From Streptomyces sp. NRRL S-340 (GTDB lineage Bacteria > Actinomycetota > Actinomycetes > Streptomycetales > Streptomycetaceae), in contig NZ_JOIY01000016.1 of the NCBI RefSeq assembly GCF_000720185.1, positions 66,630 through 130,629 of the forward strand: DNA of 64,000 bases, written 5' to 3'. Position numbers and translations under genes: made by a program. The notes below the pieces were generated by a model. The model ran no database searches. It saw nothing but the letters and a program-made list of their open reading frames with translations, and was not told where the DNA came from. The first letter of the stretch is position 1; each line of letters starts with the position of its first letter. This document shows, piece after piece, positions 17,999 through 30,700 of this stretch.

Positions 17999-18014
17999 AT
18001 CTCAGATATGAGAT
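17999..18014. promoter_or_regulatory. Candidate autoregulatory operator ATCTCA-gata-TGAGAT
   Basis: A perfect 16-bp dyad with 6-base arms lies 13 bases before the start codon of the XRE-MurA fusion. Its size and position suit a Cro/CI-type dimer, so the fusion protein may bind its own leader. Confidence 0.55.
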
Positions 18015-18031
18015 GGCACATCCCCGGGGGT

Positions 18032-18092
18032 CCGTTCGAGTGAGGTGCCGTCAGTCGTGCCTGCTCACAAGGGTGCGGGTTCACTCGAACGG
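18032..18092. repeat. 12-bp perfect inverted repeat with 37-bp spacer
   Basis: The arms CCGTTCGAGTGA and TCACTCGAACGG are exact complements. The spacing suits either two half-operators looped by a regulator or a large RNA stem in the leader of the plus-strand gene. Confidence 0.6.
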
Positions 18093-18546
18093 GCCAGGCA
18101 AATCCACCGATATCACATGACGTCCGGTGCTGCTGTCGGTGTGTCGCGGTCCGTTCTCCCCGCCGACGGCGACGGATCAGGAGCGCTAGTCGATGCCGAG
18201 CCGCACTCCGGGAAGAACTCTGAAGGCGTTGCACGCTCACTGCCACGTTCTCTCCTCACACCCCGACTTGGCCTACTGGCGGCCGGGCGAGGGGAGTTCG
18301 CCGCCGACCGGGCGGTCCCGGGCTTCTTCCGGGCCGTTCGCCGGTCAGGGCACCGAGGCGGGTACGCCCGGCGCCCGCACGCCCTGCGGACGCCTCTCAC
18401 CGTCGGCCGACGGTGCACACCCCGCGACGTGGCGCATGTGTTGCGGATCACCGTGCGCCGTGAAACCCGGCATTCTTCCCACCGCTCTTCTTGCGCGAAC
18501 GGGGTGGTGGGGGCGGCTGTCCCGCGCGTGAACGGAGTCCGAACGA

Positions 18547-20691
18547 GTGAGTCGTCCGCAGGATGTGAGGCCGTTGCCCGGGCGACGTACGGTCGTGGGC
18601 TCCATGGCAGGAGCCATGGCGGCCGCGTTGGTCGGCTGTTCCGGTGTGAGGAAGAGGAAGCCGAAGCCGGCTCCGGACAGCACCGAGTCGCTGACGCCGC
18701 CCGTCGCCACCCGGGCCGGGTTCGGTGCGGCCGGCCGCCCGGTGGTGATGCAGGTGGTCGCCCACCCGGACGACGACCTGCACTTCATGAACCCGGACAC
18801 GCTCGGCGGACTCGACCGGAGCGTCCCCCTGGTGTCGGTGTACGTGACGGGCGGCGGTTCGTACGGCGTCAACGCCGTCCCCGGCCACCCCAAGCCCCTG
18901 CCCGATGTCCCCGCCTACGTCTCGGCCCGCCAGCAGGGTCTGCGCCAGGCGTACGCGGCGATGCTCGGGCTCGGCCTCTTCGCGCCCTGGACCCGGGCCA
19001 CTCTGACCGTGCCGGACGGCGGTGAGGTCGAGGTGCAGAGCCTCACCCACCGTGGCAGGCGTGTCGATCTCGTGTTCCTCAGCATCGACATGCACACCCG
19101 GGCCGGACCCCACACCCAGGTCGGTATGACGCAGCTCTGGGCGGACTCCAGCGCCCAGGTCGCCACCGTGGTCGTCCCGGGTTCTCCGGTCACCCGATTG
19201 CGCCACTACAGCCGGGACCAGTTGATCGGCACCCTCGCCCATCTCTTCGACCGGTTCCGGCCCACGGTCATACGCACGCTGGACCCGGACCCCGACGTGC
19301 AGGTGCACAACGCGCACAACCCCCGGGGCAGCGATCAGCGCGGTTACTCGGACCACCCGGACCACACGGCGGTCGCCCTGTTCACCTGGGCCGCCATGAC
19401 CCGGTGGGTGGGACGCAGCACATCCTCCGGGGGCAAGGCCCCGGTGTTCCTGACCGAGGTGTACCGCGGTTACTACAACCAGCGGTGGCCGATCAATCTG
19501 CCCGGCGCCGTCGTCCGGCAAAAGGCCCGCTATCTCGACGACTACGGCGGCGGTCCCGACTGGAACTGCGGCAATCCCAGCGGTTGCGGCGACTACAGCG
19601 TCGGATCGGGCGCCTCGCTGCGCGACAAACGCAACTGGGTGCGCAGCACCCACTACCGGTATCCCACCTCCGGACCGCAGGGCGTCGCCGGACCGGGAGG
19701 CGAGCTGACCGTCTACGGCGTGCTCGGCATGCGGGCCGCCCGCTGGACGCGCGGCACGGTAGGCGAGACAGCGGCGGGCAAGGCGGCATGGAGCGCCCCG
19801 GAAGACCTCGGGGGCGGCCCGCTGGCCCCGGCGCTGAGCGTCGTCACGCTCTCCGGCAGGCGGGACCTGTTGTTCGGGCTTCGCTTCTCCGGGCTGGGCG
19901 CCGCGTCGGCCGGCAACACGCGGGAAGTCGTCTTCCTCGAGCAGCGGTCCGCCGGGGGGCCGTTCCCTGACACGTGGAGCAGCCTCGGCAATCCCGAGCG
20001 CAACCCGGTCCGTGGCCGCCGGGTCGGGCCGCCGACGGCGGTCCTGGGCCGCGACGGCCGCGTCCACGTCTTCGTGCGGAACGCCTCCAAGGGCCTCAGT
20101 ACGCGGGTGCGGGACACGGCGGGGCACTGGTCGCCGTGGCGGAACCTGGCCGGCGGCCAGGTGCAGGAGGGGCTCACCGCCGCCGTCGACGGCACCGGTC
20201 GCATCCATGTCTTCGCCGCCGGGCGCGGCGCCGTCCACGGGTGGGCCCAGTCCGCCCCCCGAGCCGCGGTGCGCTACCGCGGTCCGCTGCGGCTGAGCGC
20301 GCCACCCGCCGAGGCGCCGTCGGCCGTGAGTGCGGCGGACGGCTCGCTGGTGCTCGCCTACCGGGTACCCGAGAGCGCGCAGATCGTCGTCGAGCGGCTG
20401 AGCGGGAGCGGCCCGACCTGGCAGCCCCTGTCGGCCGTACGGCGGACGGGCTTCGGGCCGCTGGCGCTGCTGCCCGGCACGGGCCGCGGCGCCGGGCCGG
20501 TCCTGGCGGTACGGACCGACACCGGCGGAGCTCTGCTCGCCGGGCCCGGCACCGTACCGGTGGGCGCCCCGACGACCGCCTTCTGCGTCGGCCGTCCCGC
20601 GTTGGTGCCCGTGCGCCCCCATGGCGCGGGCAACGTGACCGGCTCGGTGCTGGTCGCGCTCGGCGCGGATGCGGCACCGGTCACGCTCTAG
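18547..20691 (+). CDS. Tat-type lipoprotein: PIG-L deacetylase fused to a beta-propeller
   Basis: The 714-residue product starts with a twin-arginine leader (GRRTVVGSMAGAMAAALVGCSG) whose VGC is a lipobox. Residues about 65-330 are a PIG-L/LmbE-type zinc deacetylase. AHPDDDLHFMNPD holds the His-Asp-Asp metal triad start, and DHPDHTAVALF is the distal metal/catalytic His motif. Such enzymes remove acetyl groups from N-acetylglucosaminides. The C-terminal half contains repeated DGRVHVFVRN ... GHWSPWRNL and TGRIHVFAAG blades, like carbohydrate-binding propellers. The same blades form the whole of the gene at 45079. The start is GTG at 18547. It acts outside the membrane, on an unidentified glycan or glycolipid. 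Confidence 0.85.
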   Translation: MSRPQDVRPLPGRRTVVGSMAGAMAAALVGCSGVRKRKPKPAPDSTESLTPPVATRAGFGAAGRPVVMQVVAHPDDDLHFMNPDTLGGLDRSVPLVSVYVTGGGSYGVNAVPGHPKPLPDVPAYVSARQQGLRQAYAAMLGLGLFAPWTRATLTVPDGGEVEVQSLTHRGRRVDLVFLSIDMHTRAGPHTQVGMTQLWADSSAQVATVVVPGSPVTRLRHYSRDQLIGTLAHLFDRFRPTVIRTLDPDPDVQVHNAHNPRGSDQRGYSDHPDHTAVALFTWAAMTRWVGRSTSSGGKAPVFLTEVYRGYYNQRWPINLPGAVVRQKARYLDDYGGGPDWNCGNPSGCGDYSVGSGASLRDKRNWVRSTHYRYPTSGPQGVAGPGGELTVYGVLGMRAARWTRGTVGETAAGKAAWSAPEDLGGGPLAPALSVVTLSGRRDLLFGLRFSGLGAASAGNTREVVFLEQRSAGGPFPDTWSSLGNPERNPVRGRRVGPPTAVLGRDGRVHVFVRNASKGLSTRVRDTAGHWSPWRNLAGGQVQEGLTAAVDGTGRIHVFAAGRGAVHGWAQSAPRAAVRYRGPLRLSAPPAEAPSAVSAADGSLVLAYRVPESAQIVVERLSGSGPTWQPLSAVRRTGFGPLALLPGTGRGAGPVLAVRTDTGGALLAGPGTVPVGAPTTAFCVGRPALVPVRPHGAGNVTGSVLVALGADAAPVTL

Positions 20692-21037
20692 ACGCCCCAC
20701 GGCGGGACGTGCGGTCACGGGAACGCACGGCGGGACAGAGGCATGTCGCGTTGGATCGACCGTGGACGGGCCGGATGCCGTCGGTGACGGGGGCGCGGAG
20801 GAGCCTGGATCCGGCGCTGATGCCGGCAGCATCCACCGGGCGACCGCCTGTCCGGGCGAACGCGCTCGATGCCGTGACCTCGGCGTGGCGAGTCCGGCTG
20901 GTCCCGCTCTCGCCGGCGGCGTGACAGAGGCATGGGGAGCCCGGACGGCCGTGGCGGCCCACGTGGTGCCGACCGCGGCGGCTGCGGGAGATCGGTCACC
21001 TGCCGCGCATGACCTTCCGGCCCCCATGTACTAGAGT

Positions 21038-21055
21038 TATCTCGACATCGAGATA
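21038..21055. promoter_or_regulatory. 18-bp dyad TATCTCG-acat-CGAGATA in the aconitase promoter
   Basis: A perfect inverted repeat with 7-base arms lies 130 bases before the aconitase start. The MarR-type regulator TamR is reported to control the S. coelicolor aconitase gene, and this dyad is the best candidate for its site here (inference, not verified). It shares the ATCTC...GAGAT outline with the dyad upstream of the XRE-MurA gene. Confidence 0.55.
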
Positions 21056-21085
21056 TCTGCCGAGGAGCACCACCGCCGCCACCCA

Positions 21086-23902
<2,817 letters not shown>

Positions 23903-23921
23903 GCGGTACGGCACGGCAGAA

Positions 23922-23955
23922 GAGGGCCGCACCCCGGCAACGGGGTGCGGCCCTC
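23922..23955. terminator. Terminator after aconitase
   Basis: Two 15-base arms, GAGGGCCGCACCCCG and its exact complement, enclose the loop GCAA. It starts 20 bases after the aconitase stop. Confidence 0.9.
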
Positions 23956-24128
23956 GCGCGCACCCGGGGCGGGACGGCGTGTCCGGCGGTGCGCCGACGG
24001 GCGCGCGCGAACACGCTCGGGCGGACCCGGTGCCTCGTGCGCCGAGGACACCGGGCCCGCGAGCCGGGCAGGCGAAGGGGGGAAGACGCCTGTCCGAGAT
24101 GGTGCCGGCTTGGTGGGAACCATGGTGC

Positions 24129-24140
24129 GACAACGTTGTC
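24129..24140. promoter_or_regulatory. Palindromic operator GACAACGTTGTC (site 1)
   Basis: A perfect 12-bp palindrome lies 195 bases before the plus-strand GH92 start. The identical 12-mer lies upstream of the minus-strand GH92 gene (31568-31579). The central CG-containing palindrome is of the LacI-family type. Confidence 0.65.
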
Positions 24141-24174
24141 TGTGTGGTCTGTACATGACTTTACCGCCCCAACC

Positions 24175-24186
24175 GACAACGATGTC
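24175..24186. promoter_or_regulatory. Near-copy operator GACAACGATGTC (site 2)
   Basis: It differs from site 1 at one base and is 46 bases away, which suggests cooperative binding around the promoter. Confidence 0.5.
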
Positions 24187-24335
24187 AAGCAACTTGGCGC
24201 AGGGCCACCCGTGTGAGTGGCCGCGCGCGCCGGGGGAGCACGGGGTCTTCCGCTGTACCACCGGCGCGCGCTACTGTCCCTGCGGCTTGTGTGATCCGTG
24301 GTGCGCGACCCGTCCGAAGGAGGAGGGGCCGCGTC

Positions 24336-27300
24336 ATGCGCTTCCGTTCCCTGTCCCTGCTGCTGGCCGCCGCACTGGCGGCCGGCGGAGCCACTCCCGC
24401 CCTCGCGGCGACCACCACACCCGGGAGATCCAGCCCCGCCCTGGTCGAGGACCCCACGCCGTACGTCGATCCGCTGATCGGCACGAAGAACGGCGGCGAC
24501 ACCTTCCCGGGCGCCGTCACCCCCTTCGGCATGCTCTCCTTCAGCCCGGAGACCACCCGCGGCGACGCCACCCGCACGACCGCCCCCGGCGGTTACCACT
24601 ACGACGCCACCCGCATCCGCGGCTTCAGCCTCACCCACATGTCGGGCACCGGCTGCGCGGGCGGCAGCGGTGACATCCCGTTCTTCCCCTACGCCGGCCA
24701 GGTCACCACCTCCCCGGCGAGCGACACCAAGGACGCCGTCTACGCCTCCGGCTTCCGGCACGCCGACGAGACGGCCGAGCCCGGCCACTACAAGGTGGGC
24801 CTGGCCTCCGGCGTCACCGCCGACCTCACCGCCACGGCCCGCACCGGCTCCGCGCGCTTCACCTACCCCGCGGACAAGCCCGCCTCGCTGCTGATCCGCA
24901 CCGCCAACTCCGAGGTCGGCTCGACCGACTCCTCGGTCACCATCGACCCTGCCACGCGGACCGTCTCCGGCTCGGTGACCTCCGGGAACTTCTGCGGCTA
25001 CCTCGACCCCGAGGGGCAACGGGCCTACTACACCCTGTACTTCACCGCCCGCTTCGACCGGCCGTTCAAGGCGACCGGCACCTGGCAGGACGACAAGGTG
25101 AGCGCCGGAGCGACCTCGGCCACCGGCGGCACCGGCGGCTTCTCGCACGGCGGGCGGCCGGTGGCCGGCAAGGGCGCCGGCGGCTACGTCGAGTTCGCCC
25201 CCGGCACCGGCCCGGTCGGAGTCAAGGTCGGCGTCTCCTACGTCAGCCAGGCCGGCGCCGCCGCCAACCTCGCGGCCGAGAACCCGCCCCGGCGCTCCTT
25301 CGACTCCGTGCGGGAGGCGGCCCGCCGCGCCTGGCGCGAGCGGCTGGGCGCGATCCAGGTCGGCGGCGGCACCGCCGACGAGCGCACCACCTTCTACACC
25401 GCGCTCTACCACGCCCTGCTGCACCCGAACGTCATCAGCGACGCCGACCGCCGCTACCGGGGCGCCGACGGAAAGGTGCACACCGTCGGCCGCGGCCACC
25501 AGGCGCAGTACGGCACCTTCTCCGGCTGGGACGTCTACCGCGACCAGGTGCAGCTGCTGACGCTGCTCAGCCCGCGCACCGGCTCGGACATCGCCCAGTC
25601 CCTGTACGAGCTGGCCCGGCAGAACGGCGGCACGTGGGACCGCTGGCTGCACGGCGCGAGCGGCACCCACGTCATGAACGGCGACCCCTCGCCCACCGCA
25701 CTGGCCGGCATCCGCGCCTTCGGCGGCACCGACTTCGACCTCGAGGGGGCGCTGGCGTCCCTGGTGAAGGCGGCCACCGTGCCGACGGAGCAGGACCTGT
25801 CGGCGGCGGGCAAGCCGGTGCTCTCCGCCGGTCAGCGCCCCTCGCTCGACAAGTACCTGAAACTGCACTACATGCCGTCCGTCTCCAACGCCTGGGGCGG
25901 CGCCGCCGAGACCCTGGAGATGTCCACCGCCGACTTCTCCCTGTCCCAGCTCGCCGCCGCGGCCGGGCAGAAGAAGACGGCGGACGCCTTCGCCGGCCGC
26001 GCCCAGTGGTGGCAGAACAACTTCAACATCGCCGCCACCGACTCCGGCGGCTACATCGCCAACCGCAAGGCCGACGGGAGCTGGGTCACCGGCTTCACCC
26101 CGGACACCGGCAACGGCTTCGTCGAGGGCACGGCGGCCCAGTACACCTGGATGGTCCAGCACAACCCGGCCGGGCTGTTCGCGGCCATGGGCGGCCGGGA
26201 CAAGGCCCTCGCCCGGCTCGACGCCTTCTTCCACGCAGCGGACGGCGGCTGGGCGTTCACCGGGGGCGGCGGCGACAAGGCGGCCATGGACAACGAGCCG
26301 TCGATCAACGTCCCCTACCTGTACGACTACGCGGGCGCGCCCTACAAGGCCCAGGAGACCGTCCGCGCCGCCATGCGGCAGCTGTGGACCACCGAGCCCG
26401 GCGGCATCCCCGGCAACGACGACCTCGGCGCCATGTCGTCCTGGTACGTCTTCTCCGCCCTCGGCATGTACCCGCAGGTCCCCTCCCGCTCCGAACTCGT
26501 CCTCGCCTCACCGCTGTTCGAGCGCGCCGAGATCCACCGCCCGCACGGCGGCGACATCTCCGTGCGCGCCCGGGGAGCGGCCGCCGGATCGCCGTACGTG
26601 CAGTCCCTGAAGGTGAACGGCCGCACGAGCGAGCGGCCGTGGCTGCCCGCCTCCTTCGTCCGTGACGGCGGACGCCTGGACTACACCCTCTCCTCCACCC
26701 CGAACCGCGCCTGGGGCAGCGACCCGGCCGCGGCGCCGCCGTCCTTCCGGCAGGGCGAGCAGCCGTACCAGATCGGCGTCGGCCCCACCACGGCGACGCT
26801 CGCCCCCGGCGACAGCACCAAGGTCTCCATCCGCGCCCTGTCGCTGAACGGCGGGCAGGGACCTGACGTGCGCTTCCGGGTCGAGGCACCGGCCGGTGTC
26901 ACGGCGAGCCCCGCCGAGGGCACGGTGACCGGCGGATCCCAGGAGATCACCCTGAGCGCCGGCAAGGACACCGCGCAGGGCTTCTACGACGTGTCGGTCA
27001 CGGTCACCTCGGGCGGGCAGTCCTACGAGCAGCCCGTGGCCCTGACCCTCGCGGCACCCGGCACCCTGCTCGCCGCCCGGAACAACACCGGCGTCTCCGA
27101 CGACGCGGGCGACCACGACGAGGCCGACTTCGACGGCGGCGGCTGGAGCTACTCCCGGCAGGCCCTGGCCGCGGCCGGTCTCACCCCGGGCGGGCAGGGC
27201 ACCGTGGACGGCCTGGCCTTCACCTGGCCGGACTCGCCCAGCGGCCGCCCGGACAACGTGTCGGCGGCGGGCCAGACGATCACCCTGCCCGCCCCCGCGA

Positions 27301-27620
27301 CCGCGCTGTCCTTCGTCGGCAGCGCGGTCAACGGCAACCAGCAGACCAAGGCGACCGTCACCTACACCGACGGCACCACGGCCACCACCGACCTCTCCTT
27401 CACCGACTGGACCGTCGGCGGGGGCGGCGGCACCGTCCAGTACGGCAACACGGTCGTCGCCAAGACGGCGTACCGCAACGTCGCGGGCGCCGACAAGGAC
27501 CCGGTGGCCACCTACGTGTTCGCCACCCGGCCCTTCGAGGCCCCGGCGGGTCTGCGGATCCGGTCGGTGAAGCTGCCGTCCGACACCGACCTGCACGTCT
27601 TCGCCCTCGCGGTGAAGTGA
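24336..27620 (+). CDS. Secreted GH92 family alpha-mannosidase (first copy)
   Basis: The 1094-residue protein has a signal peptide ending near TPALA. The N-terminal beta domain begins YVDPLIGTKNGGDTFPGAVT, a GH92 hallmark. The (alpha/alpha)6 catalytic domain contains MDNEPSINVPYLYDY and GNDDLGAMSSWYVFSALG. GH92 enzymes are calcium-dependent exo-alpha-mannosidases, mostly alpha-1,2-specific. A NEW3-like bacterial immunoglobulin domain (about 810-915) and a C-terminal jelly-roll module (about 920-1094, ending DTDLHVFALAVK) follow. ATG at 24336 follows GAAGGAGGAGG. It would release mannose from fungal or yeast mannans outside the cell. It converges on a second GH92 gene. Confidence 0.93.
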   Translation: MRFRSLSLLLAAALAAGGATPALAATTTPGRSSPALVEDPTPYVDPLIGTKNGGDTFPGAVTPFGMLSFSPETTRGDATRTTAPGGYHYDATRIRGFSLTHMSGTGCAGGSGDIPFFPYAGQVTTSPASDTKDAVYASGFRHADETAEPGHYKVGLASGVTADLTATARTGSARFTYPADKPASLLIRTANSEVGSTDSSVTIDPATRTVSGSVTSGNFCGYLDPEGQRAYYTLYFTARFDRPFKATGTWQDDKVSAGATSATGGTGGFSHGGRPVAGKGAGGYVEFAPGTGPVGVKVGVSYVSQAGAAANLAAENPPRRSFDSVREAARRAWRERLGAIQVGGGTADERTTFYTALYHALLHPNVISDADRRYRGADGKVHTVGRGHQAQYGTFSGWDVYRDQVQLLTLLSPRTGSDIAQSLYELARQNGGTWDRWLHGASGTHVMNGDPSPTALAGIRAFGGTDFDLEGALASLVKAATVPTEQDLSAAGKPVLSAGQRPSLDKYLKLHYMPSVSNAWGGAAETLEMSTADFSLSQLAAAAGQKKTADAFAGRAQWWQNNFNIAATDSGGYIANRKADGSWVTGFTPDTGNGFVEGTAAQYTWMVQHNPAGLFAAMGGRDKALARLDAFFHAADGGWAFTGGGGDKAAMDNEPSINVPYLYDYAGAPYKAQETVRAAMRQLWTTEPGGIPGNDDLGAMSSWYVFSALGMYPQVPSRSELVLASPLFERAEIHRPHGGDISVRARGAAAGSPYVQSLKVNGRTSERPWLPASFVRDGGRLDYTLSSTPNRAWGSDPAAAPPSFRQGEQPYQIGVGPTTATLAPGDSTKVSIRALSLNGGQGPDVRFRVEAPAGVTASPAEGTVTGGSQEITLSAGKDTAQGFYDVSVTVTSGGQSYEQPVALTLAAPGTLLAARNNTGVSDDAGDHDEADFDGGGWSYSRQALAAAGLTPGGQGTVDGLAFTWPDSPSGRPDNVSAAGQTITLPAPATALSFVGSAVNGNQQTKATVTYTDGTTATTDLSFTDWTVGGGGGTVQYGNTVVAKTAYRNVAGADKDPVATYVFATRPFEAPAGLRIRSVKLPSDTDLHVFALAVK

Positions 27621-27673
27621 CCGGCTTCAGTGACCGCGTGAAGTGACCTGCCGAGCAGGGCGGGAGCAGCACG

Positions 27674-27703
27674 AAGGGGCGGGCCCGCCAGGACCCGCCC
27701 CTT
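27674..27703. terminator. Bidirectional terminator between the GH92 genes
   Basis: The arms AAGGGGCGGG and CCCGCCCCTT enclose a 10-base loop. The stem can be extended by GCAC/GTGC across a one-base bulge. It serves both convergent genes. Confidence 0.8.
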
Positions 27704-27729
27704 GTGCTGTGCCGCACACCGGGTGTGCG

Positions 27730-30700
27730 TCAGGCCAGCAGCTCCACCTCCGCCAGCGTCGAGGCACCGTCGAGCACCAGCCGGTACTTCTGGTAGGTGC
27801 CCGGCGAGGCGATCGTGAACGGCCGGGTCTGCTTGTCCCAGGCGAAGGACTCGCCCGAGCGGCGGTCCACCGTCTTCCAGTGCGTGCCGTCCGAGGACGC
27901 CTGGAGCGTCCAGCCCGCCGGGGCCTTGCCGCGGTCGCCCGACGAGGTCAGCGTGTACTGGAGGGCCTTGACGGAGCCGGTGACCGGCAGGTCCACCTGG
28001 CTCACCGTCGCGTCCGTCGACGAGGTGTCGTCGAACAGCGCGCCGTCGCCCCGGAGCACGTCCGCGCGCGGCGCCGGCGCCTTGTCGCCGGTCGTGATCG
28101 ACACGGGCGCGGCGTTCTCGGCCGTGCCCCACTTCGACGGCCGCGGACCCATGTCGAACTCCAGCACACCGCCCTTGGAGAGCAGGGAGTGCGGCAGGTT
28201 GGTGGAGTTCCACCTCTTGCCGTTGAACCGGACACCCTGCACGTAGATGTTCTTCGCGCTGTTCCTCGGCGCCTTCACGACCAGGTCGTGGCCGTTCTCC
28301 AGGTGCACGGTCGCCTTGGTGAACAGCGGGGAGCCTATGGCGTAGTCGCCGCTGCCCATGACCAGCGGGTAGAAGCCGAGCGAGGAGAAGAGGTACCAGG
28401 CCGACTGCTCGCCGTTGTCCTCGTCACCGTGGTAGCCCTGGCCGATCTCGCTGCCGACGTAGAGCCGGGAGAGCACCTCGCGGATCTTCTCCTGCGCCTT
28501 CCAGGGCTGTCCGGCAGCGTCGTACATGTACGTGACGTGGTGGGCGACCTGGTTGGAATGGCCGTACTGGCCCATGCGCACGTCCCGCGCCTCGGTCATC
28601 TCGTGGATGATCCCCCCGTAGGAGCCGGCGAACTCGGAGGTCGCCGTCTCCGGGGTGGCGAAGTACGTGTCGAGCTTGTCCGCCAGGCCCTTTCGGCCGC
28701 CGTACAGGTTGGCCAGGCCCCGGCTGTCCTGCGGGGCGGTGAAGGCGTAGCCCCAGCCGTCGGTCTCCGTGTAGTCGTAGCCCCACACGCGCGGGTCGTA
28801 CTTCGCGGAGTCGACGCGCCAGTTGCCCTTGGCGTCCTTGCCCTGGAAGAAGCCCGCCTTCGAGTCGAACAGCTTCACGTAGTCCTGGGCGCGGTTGAGG
28901 AAGTACTGCGCCTCGTCCTTGTAGTGCTTCTGACCCGTCTTCTTGTAGAGGGCCTCGCCCATCTTCGCGATGCCGTAGTCGTTGACGTAGCCCTCCATGG
29001 CCCACGACAGGCCCTCGCCGGTGGCCGTGCTGGTGTAGCCGAGGAAGGGCGAGGTGCTCATGCCCTTGCGGCCCACACCGGAGGACGGGGGCACGACGGT
29101 GGCGTTCTTGAGGGCCGCCTCGTACGCCGCCTGGGCGTCCATCGGGACGCCCTTGACGTACGCGTCGGCGAAGGCCACGTCCGAGGAGGTGCCGGTCATC
29201 AGGTCGGCGTAGCCGGGGGAGGACCAGCGCGAGGTCCAGCCGCCGTCCTTGTACCCCTGCACGAACCCGTCGACCATCTCACCGGCCTGCGAGGGCGTCA
29301 GCAGCGAGTACGCGGGCCACGTGGTGCGGTAGGTGTCCCAGAAGCCGTTGTTGACGTACACCTTGCCGTCGACGATCTTCGCACCGGTGTGCGTCGGCGT
29401 GTCCTCGCCGGTCATCGCCGAGAACGGGGAGGCGTACCGGTCCTTGCCGCCGACCTTCTCGAAGCCCGAGTTCGGGTACAGGTAGAGCCGGTACATGCTG
29501 GAGTACAGCGTGGTCAGCTGGTCCGGTGTGGCGCCCTGGACCTCGACCTTGCCGAGCAGCCCGTCCCAGGTGCGCTGGGCGCGTGCCTTGACGGTGTCGA
29601 AGGTGGTGCCGTCCGGGATCTCCTGGCGCAGGTTGTCCTTCGCCTGGTCCACGCTGATGAGCGAGGTGGCCAGGCGCAGGGTGACGGCGTGGTCCTTGCC
29701 GGTGTCGAAGCGCAGGTAGCCCTTGACCCCGCTGGAGGAGCCGTCCTGGACGGGCTTGTCGAAGACGCCGTAGACGAAGAGCCGGGTGGCGCCGGTGGAC
29801 AGCCCGGACTTCACGTCCGAGTAGCCGGTGACGACGCCGTGCTCCTTGTCCAGCGTCAGGCCGCCCTGGTCGGTGACGTTGTCGAAGAGGACGCTCGCGT
29901 CGTCACCCGGGTAGGTGAAGCGCAGCGCCGCCGCGTGGTCGGTCGGGGCCATCTCGGCCTTCAGGCCGTTCTCGAACCGCACGCCGTAGTAGTAGGGGTG
30001 CGCGGTCTCGTTCTCGTGCCGGAAGGGCAGCGCGCGGGCGGTGCGGTCGGTGTCCGGGGTGCCGGACGCCGCCGACGGCATCACCTGGAACGTCTGCCGG
30101 TCACCCATCCAGGGGCTCGGCTCGTGGCTCGCGGCGAACGCCTGGACGGTGGGCAGGTTGTCGCTGTTGTTCGCACGTGCGTATTCGTACAGCCAGCTCT
30201 GCGAGCCCGCGTTGGTGACCGGGGTCCAGAAGTTGAAGCCGTGCGGCATCGCGGTCGCGGGGAAGTTGTTGCCGCGCGAGAAGCTGCCGCTGGAGTTGGT
30301 GCCGCGGGTGGTCAGCGCGTAGTCGGCCAGGTGCGCCTTGGGCCGCTCGGGCGCGACCCGCTTGATCGACACGTCGTCCAGCCAGCCGCGGAACTTCGCC
30401 GGGCCGCTCGGGGAGTCGTAGGCGAGCAGCACGCGGTCGACGGTCTTGCCGGCCGCGACCGACCCGATCCGCGAGACCACGTCGTTCCACTGGTTGACGT
30501 AGAGCGTCTTGGCCGCGCCCTGCGCCTGCGGGCTCAGCCCGAAGCCGTGCTGGTCGGTGGCGCCCAGCCGGCTCAGGTAGGTGCCGTCGGTGAAGGCGAG
30601 GTCGACGGAGACGTTGGTGGCGTCGTAGTCGCGGTCGCCGTCGGCCATCGACGGGAAGAGGCGGTAGGACAGCTGGGTGTCCCGGGTCACCTTCAGGTTC

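Larger units (their letters stand above)
17987..18546. other. Divergent intergenic region with a long-arm inverted repeat
   Basis: This 560-bp gap lies between the MurA-like gene (minus) and the PIG-L gene (plus). Besides the 16-bp dyad it holds CCGTTCGAGTGA (18032-18043) and its exact complement TCACTCGAACGG (18081-18092), 37 bases apart. The remaining 450 bp show no convincing gene. Short open frames there lack coding character and ribosome-binding sites. Confidence 0.5.
23956..24335. other. GH92 promoter region with two operator-like sites
   Basis: This 380-bp stretch has no gene. GACAACGTTGTC (24129-24140) and GACAACGATGTC (24175-24186) are listed separately. The sequence between them (ACATGACTTTACC) is less GC-rich and probably carries the promoter. 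Confidence 0.5.
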
